Below, piece by piece: positions 51,868-60,800 of a stretch of DNA of 64,000 bases. The stretch's first letter is position 1. Every line of letters begins with the position of its first letter. The translations under genes were made by a program, and so were the position numbers. A model generated the notes under the pieces. It was not told the DNA's origin. It saw only the letters and a program-made list of their open reading frames with translations, and did not search any database. The DNA comes from Ciona savignyi (lineage: Eukaryota > Chordata > Ascidiacea > Phlebobranchia > Cionidae): the NCBI GenBank assembly GCA_000149265.1, contig CH003264.1:790503-854502 (forward strand). The letters run 5' to 3'.

Positions 51868-52053
51868 CAACTTGCAGACACTTTTGGCCAAATCGGGTTT
51901 TGTTTCACCCGTATTGTTTTCGCCTAGTTTTGGCAGCCGCGTCCGCCATGCTAATTTAGTTATATCCATTTTTTCAAATGAAGTTTTTAACGACTTTTCG
52001 TTTTTCCGTTTTTTTCTTCTGTTCCTGTTCCGTGTTTTTGCTTCATTTTCCAT
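51868..52053 (-). CDS. Possible first exon of an unidentified minus-strand gene
   Basis: ATG at 52053 opens 62 codons to a donor (TTG|GTAATC). The peptide is strongly basic at first (MENEAKTRNRNRRKKRKNEK) and then mixed (TSFEKMDITKLAWRTRLPKL). No downstream exon could be joined in phase between here and CIMIP1. It may be a nucleolar or nuclear protein's N-terminus or a chance frame. Confidence 0.3.
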
Positions 52054-52906
52054 TAATTGACTTGGTCAAAAATAAATAAACTAAGAAATAAACTAAACCA
52101 AAACTAAAAATTAATGGTCTCATAATTACATTTTTGTGTCATATTGCATTGATGCGTAATTGGATTCGGGATCAAATAAGAACTAATGTAACAAGGACGT
52201 GTTAATTTTGTGTTTGTTGCTCTATTTTTACTGCCACAGCAGAACGATATGTTTTAAATTAGGTCATTCATTTGAAAAGGATATTGCGTCTGCGCAATAA
52301 TGTTCAGCAATAATATATGTTATATAGTCGTGCTTTAGCATCAAGCTAGCTTGCCCTATAACCTACTGTGCCATTGATGTTGTTTTTATTACGGCCGGGT
52401 CCGTTTTCTTAAATTGTTTTTAATTTAGATTTTTTATTACGTGTTATGGCGAGTGTGGTGTTGCCGTTATTCCCGCTTGTTTCGTTTTAAATGTGTGTTC
52501 TTTCAAATACTGTTTTTAAAAAGTAGTAAAAACGATATAAACCAAGTTATTTTCTGATATGCCATATTCGTATGTTACAGCACAGGCCATCCTACCCGCT
52601 GGGCATTGTTGTTTTAATAGCAATAGCACGATAGCCCCTCCATCTAAATGACTGTAATAGCATATAGAACGTAATTTTAACTGTCTATCTGTAACATCCA
52701 CTAATTAGAAGATGGTTGTTAATGTTTATAATGGCCGTTTCATTGGGGCGTTCTACTTACGCAATATAAGGCTGCTGAATAGCACAGCTGCGGAGAGAAT
52801 GTGCTCTGTTACGTCATAGAATCAAAGAAAAAGGATAGGGTTGGGTTTCATTCGCAAGGGAGGCCGGTTTATTCGAATCTGAGTAGCTCTGATGTAAAAT
52901 ATTAGA

Positions 52907-55900
52907 ATGGCAACTGTAAGAGTGTCTACAGCAGAAGACAGAACACCGCCTGCTTTTACGTTAAATAAAGCATATCCGAAAACTATACCAGCGATTCTGA
53001 AGATAGTGCAAGCGGTATGACTAAACCCGTTTTATTTTATACGTTTGTATTTGATTATAATGAATGCAATATTAGTCGTAGTTCTACTTAATTTAAATGG
53101 TTATATTGGTTAAAATATAAAAGTTGCTTAAATCCTTTGTTTATCTATCTCGTTTTCTGCAATTTTAACCGTTGCTTCAAATAAAAGTTAATCTAGTCAT
53201 CTCAATACTTACATTTCCACTCCTTTATCACATTCTTGTAATATTCGATAAACACGAATGTAATGCAATTGGATTTGTAAGGATAAACCTATTTGTTTTG
53301 CTTTACTTTAACGCTATCGTGTGAAATTAAACGATTTGTGTAGCTTTCGCAGTAATTTGTTGCATCGTACAATATTTAAGTCACGGTTCACTGGCGCCGG
53401 TCTGTATCTTAAAAACACGAGTGCACTTAAAAAGTTTGGACTTAAAATCTCTGTTGGTTGTTTTAAAGAAACCCAAACGACGCTATCAAGTGTTGTATAG
53501 GTTAGAGTTCATCACCTAAGTACCAAATTAATTAGGTTTTGCGCATCACAGCTTAATTACATTCAACACTTAAACACAATTATACACCTTCAGAAAGTCT
53601 AACTAAAATATGTTCGTTGCTGCCTTTTGTGTTAAATTAAAAATGTATGCATCATATAGCATTAAGTGTGCATTTAAATCACTATGCTTGTGAAATTGTA
53701 GTAAATTTATTGCGATTTGATATATTAGATATTGAGAACTTGAACTTTACGAACTGCATGGTTCAATTAACATATAAAACTGGGCTTAGCAGGAAGGTAT
53801 TTTGGAGAGAGAAATACCTTTGTGATTTAGTTTACTAGATTGGACGGTCTTGTTTAAGTGTCAGTGTGTTGTATTTCGCCGTAAAATAGTTTTCTATAGA
53901 AAGTTCTGTATATACAAGTTTTGCTTACCATTTTGCCACACAACCTTCTGGGTTCAATTTTGGTTGGGTTTAAACTAATACCACATGACTGGTAATGCTT
54001 TAATCATGCTGCGATTGTCCATGCATAATGCTAATAATGCAATAGAAAATAAATTCTTATAAGTTTAGGACAGGGTTCGACAACCTGCGGCCTTGTCATC
54101 CTTCTGATGCGACTCTTATAAATGGTATTTCTACTGCAGCGAGCGCTTATAAGTTTAATAACCATACATAAGTGAAACAAACAGTATAATACTCGCCTTT
54201 TTATCTCACACAGAATTGTTTTCCTTTTATTGCAAAAATATTTATTAGTTTTGCGGCTCTTAGTCATTTTATTTAGTAAATAACACCAAAAAGCGGTTTT
54301 GTCTTTTTGAAAACGAATTTTTAACCAAGAAAAACACGTTTCCCATAAAACAAGATAAACCCTGCATCCCAAGGGGCTTACGTGTAAAATAATGTAAAAA
54401 ATAACAACAGAAAAAGACAGCTGATATATCTAACCTCTCTGATATTTATACAACAAGTTTTTTGGGTCGTTTTTTGGGCTTAAGTTTTGAACTTACGACG
54501 GGTTTATTACCAAGATATTTTGCATAGAATTGGTAAGTATAGGCCGCGTTAACCATTCGGCTACACAACTCTATTTTTACCCGTGATAAGCCGGGCTAGG
54601 TTTCGAAACTGTGTTGGTCTCGTCACAATTTTTTATATTTCCGTTTTTTATATTTAATTTTGTATGTATCGGTCGTGTTAAACATTTGATCACACGACCA
54701 TGCAATCTCACAGGTTTTCAGTCTCATCGCTTATTTGTGCGCCGCGTGCGCCCCCTGGTGGACACAAAGATCAGTCAGCGGCTACCGCTTCTTCGAGTGG
54801 GTTTGCCAATGGCACATGTGGTCGGTGATTGTTCTGTATCTCCTTGTACTACTCAACGTTCACCATAGAATGAAATGCATTGACTGGCCTTTAACGGTAA
54901 GTATAGGCTAATAGGGGTTTGTGTTATGATCTTTATGTTAAATGGCAAAACAAAGGAGGTTGACACGCGGGCAATCGTCAGATCACCGACTAGCTACCGA
55001 CCAGTTTCGAACATGCAACCGTTTATTTGAAAGGCGCCTAACCAATCCACCAGACAAATCGGTTGGACAAATTCCAGATAAAGTAAGCTGTTTAAAAAAG
55101 GTTATAGGTTCAAAACTGGTCGCTAGCAAGTCAATTGTATCCTTTGGCAAGGCAATTAACGGACATTGCCTGAAGCCGGTAACTATACAGACGAAATCAA
55201 AACCAGCGGCAAACAAGTCGACGAATTCTTTAGGCATGTATTTATCGAGTGTTGTCAAAACCCAGTGGATTGATGGGTTCACTTATATTTAAGGAAAGTT
55301 TAAATCATACACAACACACTACATTAGCTCCCATAACCTGACATGTGGCCAGAGGTTATTCGACGATTGCCCGTGTCACAACGCCAATATTAAAATAAGC
55401 AATATTTGGATTAGATAAATAGAATATACTATATTTTAACGATTTACTGATATTGGATTAGCTAACAACACAAAACGTTTGACATAAAACCCTAGGGCTA
55501 AAAATACTGTAACTTTCTTATCCACGTTGATTGTGACGCGATATAGCATTTACCAAACAATTAACATATACGTCACCATACCATTTGTGTCGGCATTTTC
55601 GTTTTTTTTACTATCGGTTTTAATAAGCTATTGTGAAGTAACAAGTTTGGTGTAAATGACAATAAATACAAAGATTTATTTAGGCGAAGTAAGTAGACAT
55701 ATACCTAAATTATACCCAATACAACTTATGGAAGAAGTAAATAAAACTATTTTTCGGACACCAAGTTTTCTTATTATTATATAGCAGGGTCGGCAATCCC
55801 TGGCTGGAGAGGTTTCTCATGACACGCGGCGTGATTTGACGCGCACGCAAAATCGGTACCATAAGCATGTACAAACTCAAACTGTCTATGATATATTCAA

Positions 55901-56596
55901 TAAAATTAATATTTTTCACCGGGTCTTTTACTAATATTTAAATTACGTAGTTGACTATGCAACCGTACATAACAATGGTTGAAACGCAAAGTTGCTTTTA
56001 TTGTAAGAATATTCATAAACTGGCATACTACATTCAAAAGGTTGCCCACAACTGTTATATACCATCATGGTATTAAAGAAAATCGCGCAGTTTTTTAAAT
56101 CCCTCCGTATTACAATTATGTTGAAAGTAATAGAATTCCACATTTACAGGAATTCATACATTACGTTGTTGCTTCTGTATTCTTTCTGATTGGTTCTATC
56201 ATAGCTGCAGCATTTTCCAGCAACGGGGCTCTGACCGCTGCGGCGGTAAGTTATTTTATTAAATATTCGTATGAAATTTAGTTTCGTCGAGTGAAATTTA
56301 GTTTTTGGTTTATTCATACGATTAGCTAGTGGGTTATTGCGTTGCCTTCCAGCCGAATTATTGTAGGTTTAAAACTGGTCTCTAGTTAGTTGGTTTTGCA
56401 CCTGGAGAATGCACTTAACATGCAGTTCTAAATTGGTCATTCAGAAATCACAAATAATGCAACCCGAGCTTAAGCGCAACTACTTTTACAGATTTTTGGA
56501 TTCTTCTGTTTGTTCTTGTACGGCGCTGGTGCTTATATTTCATTCAAGACTTGGAGGGAATCCCCTAAACCAGAACCAACCGCGGTAGATGCGTGA
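52907..56596 (+). CDS. MARVEL/CMTM-like small membrane protein (middle possibly missing)
   Basis: Three exons all in phase 0: 52907-53014 (MATVRVSTAEDRTPPAFTLN, KAYPKTIPAILKIVQA), 56150-56245 (EFIHYVVASVFFLIGSIIAA, AFSSNGALTAAA) and 56492-56596 (IFGFFCLFLYGAGAYISFKT, then WRESPKPEPTAVDA and TGA). Directly joined they give 102 residues with two membrane helices. The layout (Pro/Thr-rich N-terminus, 'A..FGF...YGA..Y' last helix, short polar tail) is that of CMTM, MAL and plasmolipin proteins, which have four helices and about 150-180 residues. One or more exons with the first two helices may lie in the 3.1-kb intron, but I could not find them. Membrane nature is sure; family is an inference. 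Confidence 0.6.
54060..54270 (+). repeat. Family C element (hAT-like, non-autonomous)
   Basis: Begins ACAGGGTTCGACAACCTGCG, continues TTCTGATGCGACTCTTATAA and CTCACACAGAATTGTTTTCC, and ends TTATTAGTTTTGCGGCTCTT. 'Cagggt-cggcaacc...gcggctct' is a usual hAT terminus. Similar copies at 59505 and 63805. Confidence 0.5.
54465..54700 (-). repeat. Two family B SINE units
   Basis: Antisense heads near 54550 (CGCGTTAACCATTCGGCTAC) and 54675 (TCGTGTTAAACATTTGATC), same direction, head-to-tail as at 4065-4790. Confidence 0.5.
54922..55390. repeat. Two family A SINEs in opposite directions
   Basis: A deleted minus copy (54922-55067) abuts a plus copy (55070-55390) at their heads. The plus copy carries a roughly 65-bp insertion after TAACGGACATTGCCTGAAGC, before the AAAACCCAGTGGATTGATGG block. 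Together they could form a hairpin at the shared head. Confidence 0.6.
56322..56430 (+). repeat. Family A SINE head fragment
   Basis: GATTAGCTAGTGGGTTATTG, CAGCCGAATTATTG, GGTTTAAAACTGGTCTC. Last intron of the MARVEL-like gene. Confidence 0.6.
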
Positions 56597-56889
56597 TATC
56601 AAGATAATAATCCCGAATAGCGAATTTCCTATTTGTGACGAGACAATTATTCTGTTGCTGCTTTCTGACGTATAATCGTGCTAATCGCTTTCAGCGGCAC
56701 AGCTGTTTGCATTGGTGTAAATGTTTTGATTTGCGCTGCGCCATTTATTAGCTCTATCACGAAGTGTTTTAATATCTTAATAACGAGACAGTGTTATCGA
56801 TCACCTCATGTAGGCTACTATAGTTGTCACCTGAAGACTTAATTTGAGGAAACTTTTGTTATCTGGTGATTTTAGATGCAAACAGTCAT

Positions 56890-57172
56890 AAAACAACATC
56901 ATGTTTTTTTTCGTAAATAGTAAAACACAATGGATGTTAACACAGGGGCCATCATTAAATTACTTTGCGCCTGCCGTGGGGTTACCGAGTTTTAAGCATG
57001 TTGTGTATGTTTCACAGTTTTTTTCAATTTGATAGGACTCATCATTTCACTGGGTTCAGGCAAAGTTCGTTAAATGCCCCATTTAAGAAAGCAACATACT
57101 AACTAGCGACTGTTTCGAATCTGCAACCTTTTGGCTTAAAGCCGACGCACTAACCCGCTGAGCTTAGTTGTC
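56890..57172 (-). repeat. Family A SINE
   Basis: Antisense from about 56890 to the head at 57145-57172 (CGCACTAACCCGCTGAGC). Its head lies about 25 bases before the acceptor of the orphan exon at 57198. Confidence 0.65.
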
Positions 57173-57197
57173 GGATTGGTCCGTTATGCTGCTGCAG

Positions 57198-57412
57198 ATG
57201 AGAAAAGTAGGCGGTTCGTGCACGGTGGAAACGCCACCTGCAATAGACCAATCACAGTATCTCCTTGAATCATCAACAATGTCTCTCATAAACACAGCGA
57301 GCTTGGATAACCGACAAATTGCCTCAGGTCTATCTGTATCAAAAAATGAATGTTGTGAAAAACACTATAAGGTACTTAGGTATCGGCCTAAAGGCACATT
57401 ACTTCAAGGTTG
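57198..57412 (+). CDS. Orphan exon upstream of HAL
   Basis: Acceptor TGCTGCTGCAG, then an ATG-opened frame of 71 codons (MRKVGGSCTVETPPAIDQSQ to YRPKGTLLQG) to an excellent donor, TTG|GTAAGT. The peptide is protein-like but not recognised. Spliced to the first HAL exon (possible acceptor GATCGCAG at 57797-57804) it would meet a stop at once, so it is either a 5' untranslated exon with an upstream frame or part of another transcript. Confidence 0.3.
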
Positions 57413-57810
57413 GTAAGTAGAGCATGAAGTGTGAAAAGTAGTGCAGTACGAGGGGTTTTGAAACAACTTTAAGACATGAAATTTAAAGACTCAGGTAAAA
57501 CGCCAGTTTAAAAGCCGATTTGTTTCTGTTCTTGACTGAATTAAACTTATCTTGTATAGGAGTTTTAAAATTAAATCCTGTTTTATCTTTGAAAACACCA
57601 AGCTTCGTACTGGAAAAATGAAAACAGTCTGTTATATTGATCTATAGATGAACTGTTTATGTTTGTATACTAACTGTCTGATGTAATGCTACATATGTTG
57701 TCCATGGCTTATAACGTTTCTATTGTTTACATTATAATACATGGCAATTGCTTGAACGGTGTGACTAGTTACAACCTCATCATTGACTATTATAGTGATC
57801 GCAGTAGTAA

Positions 57811-60800
57811 ATGCTAGGCAGTATGAAAGTGTATGTCAAGGTAGATGATAAATGGTTAGTGATACCTTGCAATGATGGAAGTAAAGATATTGAATGGCTG
57901 ATGGAACAAATACGAGTTAGAAGTTCCGAAGCATCTATGGTTGTAAACATCGAGGTAAGAATCGGATATTCATGTTTATCCCCGTGATTGGAAAAATTCT
58001 AATGGTCGTTACCACACGGGTAGTCGCCAGATCACCTCACGCCCATCGTCGAGTTCGAAGCTATTACAATGCATTGTACATGATTGAGAGGTATTTTCAA
58101 TTTAGTAGAACCCATTATTCGCTGGGTTCAGGCGATGTTCGTTAGTTGCCTTGCCCAAAGACACAACCGACTAGCTTCAAACCCGAAACCCTTCAATTCG
58201 AAGTCGACGCATTAACCCACCAACCTAATCAGTAGGACGCAAATATATTCTAATTTGAATTTTAGCGACTTGAATTTTATCGGACCGTATATGAAACGGG
58301 GTATGTGTTAAGATTGTATGTATTGGATACAGAACACATGCATAATCAATTAATTAGCTGCAATCACATTGTATGTTCAAAGCTAAGCAGTGTATATATT
58401 TTGTTTTCCCTCTTGGAAAAGAATTCAATTTTGTCTTTATAATTCGTAGAAATCCACTACAAACTCACTGTATATACAACAGGACCGATTGCGTCTGTTT
58501 GTTGTGTATTTCGTTAACACGACTTCCGATTATTATTTATGTAATTAATAACTTAAGTTAACACGGTCATATAAGACGACGTAATAGGACATGTTACTTA
58601 ATATGATGTCGAATTTGTGTCACAGTTTGTGTCTCTTTTGAGTTATGGATAAAATCTTTTATTTATTTCTAATGAGAAAAAATACAACACTTAATTTCTA
58701 AACACGAACAAAAGATTTTGTTCAGCAAAACTGGTTACGTTGAGGACAGGATAAGTCAGGACCTACGATCTTTTTTCCAATAACTTTTGTAACTGTCAGA
58801 ATGTGTAAACACAATAAAAGCGATCAAACCGATCACCGTATATGTTCAGTTTTACGTCCAACACAACCGAAACGCAGGAAAACACAGATGTGGTGCTACA
58901 AAACAACGTACTACCACATAAACAAAACTTTCTATAGTTGTAATTCTAAGACAGAACTTTCGAATAAAATCTTTATATTGGATTATTTTAGTTGCAAACA
59001 GATATCTCTCATATACACAACCTTCCATATAGCCGTCATCTAAAGATGTAATTTTCGATTAAGGTCTTGTTATTTGGTCACTTCAGTTAAAAACAAATAA
59101 TGCGTTGAACTGAAGCGCAAGATCGCGTACACCTGCAGAAAAACAACACAGTACCACATATAAAAAACAGCGACCGTGCCGGTGAAAGGTGTACCTCACA
59201 CTGTATGAGCCAATACGTGTCAAACCATAAACTATAAACACGTTGACGGTTTAAACGTTACTAATATGTTAAACAAATAAACACAAATGTTTCGTTTTAA
59301 TTCACTGCGATTATGATGGGGTAAACAGGTCTAACCTTGAGATATTAAGCATCGATAAAAAGTGGTTGTTGAACACTGTAATCGCATTCATCAAATCCTG
59401 GAAAAGCCAAGAAAAACATAATATTGTTTCGTCATGCACAAGCAATTTAACCTTCATGCTGAACAGTCTTTCATACCCGGCCGTTAACAAATAGTCTTAT
59501 CTTATGCGGGTCGGTAACCGGCGTATCTTTCATCCTTTTAATGCGGCTTTTATTATTTTTATTGCTACTGTAGCGCGTGCTTAATAAGTAAATACCCGTA
59601 AGACAAACAGAAGAACACTCGCCTCTTTATCTCACACAGTGTTGTTTTCCTGTTATTGCAAAAATATTATTAGTTTTGCTACATATGTCACAAAATTTCC
59701 CACAGAGAATATGTTATATCGGAGTGGTAAAATGCATACCGATTATATTTGTATTTACACGGACCTGAATAGTCGTCGATGTTTTTTGTAGAGCCAACTT
59801 TGTAGAACCTACTTTTTCGACTGACGATTAGCTTGGTTGATTAGTCAGCCCAAGAGTTTCTTTTCGAAACTGGTCGCTTGTTAGTTGGTTGACCTTAGAC
59901 AAGGCACTTAGAGAACATTGCCTGAACCCTAGATTAATGGGTTCCACCAAATTAAAGGAATCACACACAACACAGAAATCACTCCGGTAACCCGACAGTG
60001 GGCGCGAGGAAATCTGACGATTGCCCGTGTGTCAACGCCACTTGCGTTTTCCCATTCGCGAGGATAAACATAAATTACCTATCCCAAATGCTTATTAATT
60101 GTGTTTCTTTCACACAGAAAGCCGTTCTTGCTTCTTCGGACGAATCGTTTATCTTCAGTCGAAGAGACACTATTGCTGATGTTTTAAGTGATCACGATTT
60201 TCTTACGTTAAGTAAGTTTTTTTTCTTATTTTACCGGGCGAGGTTTAAACCCTTAATAGGCTCGAACCTAATACTTTTTAGATAAAACCGACACAAGTAT
60301 GATGTAACGGTCGCGTTAACCATTCGACCAAACGGCAGTATACGTCTTTTACTGAGCCAAAATTCAAAAGCTCTTAACTAAGACTGTTTTTTTAATCAAA
60401 TAGGCTAATAGATTTTTAAGTAGAATATTGTTTTGTTTTGTTTTAACGAAATAAGTTTCGATCCCATGATGGTCTCGTTATTAAGTCCGATTTTTAAATA
60501 CATAAATCGGGCGCGATAACAGATCGGCCATACAAGCGACATCTATTTATGGGCATAATGTTCCTGACGTGGGGTTAGGCATAGTCTGCCACCAATGGGA
60601 ACAATGTTGTAAGAACATTTTTGTATTTGTTTATTTAATCGTATGGTAAAGAGTCCTTGAATACCATTCTTTATTTTGCAAGGCTGCATAGCATAAGGAT
60701 CAGTGCAAAAAATACATGACTGCGCCCATATATACTGTACAGTATATTTATATACACCTAATTCACGACTTTCCTTTTCCCTATTTATTTATTTATCTTG

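Larger units (their letters stand above)
53015..56149. other. Long intron of the MARVEL-like gene, repeat-rich on the right
   Basis: Holds a family C element (54060-54270), two family B copies (54465-54700), family A copies at 54922-55067 (-) and 55070-55390 (+), and at 55786 a second hAT-like end (CAGGGTCGGCAATCCCTGG). No exon was recognised. Confidence 0.5.

Noticed and set aside
60118-60285. Plus-strand 95-codon frame continuing HAL exon 2 to 60285
   Set aside because: A GTAAGT donor at 60212 ends the exon; what follows is a family B SINE.
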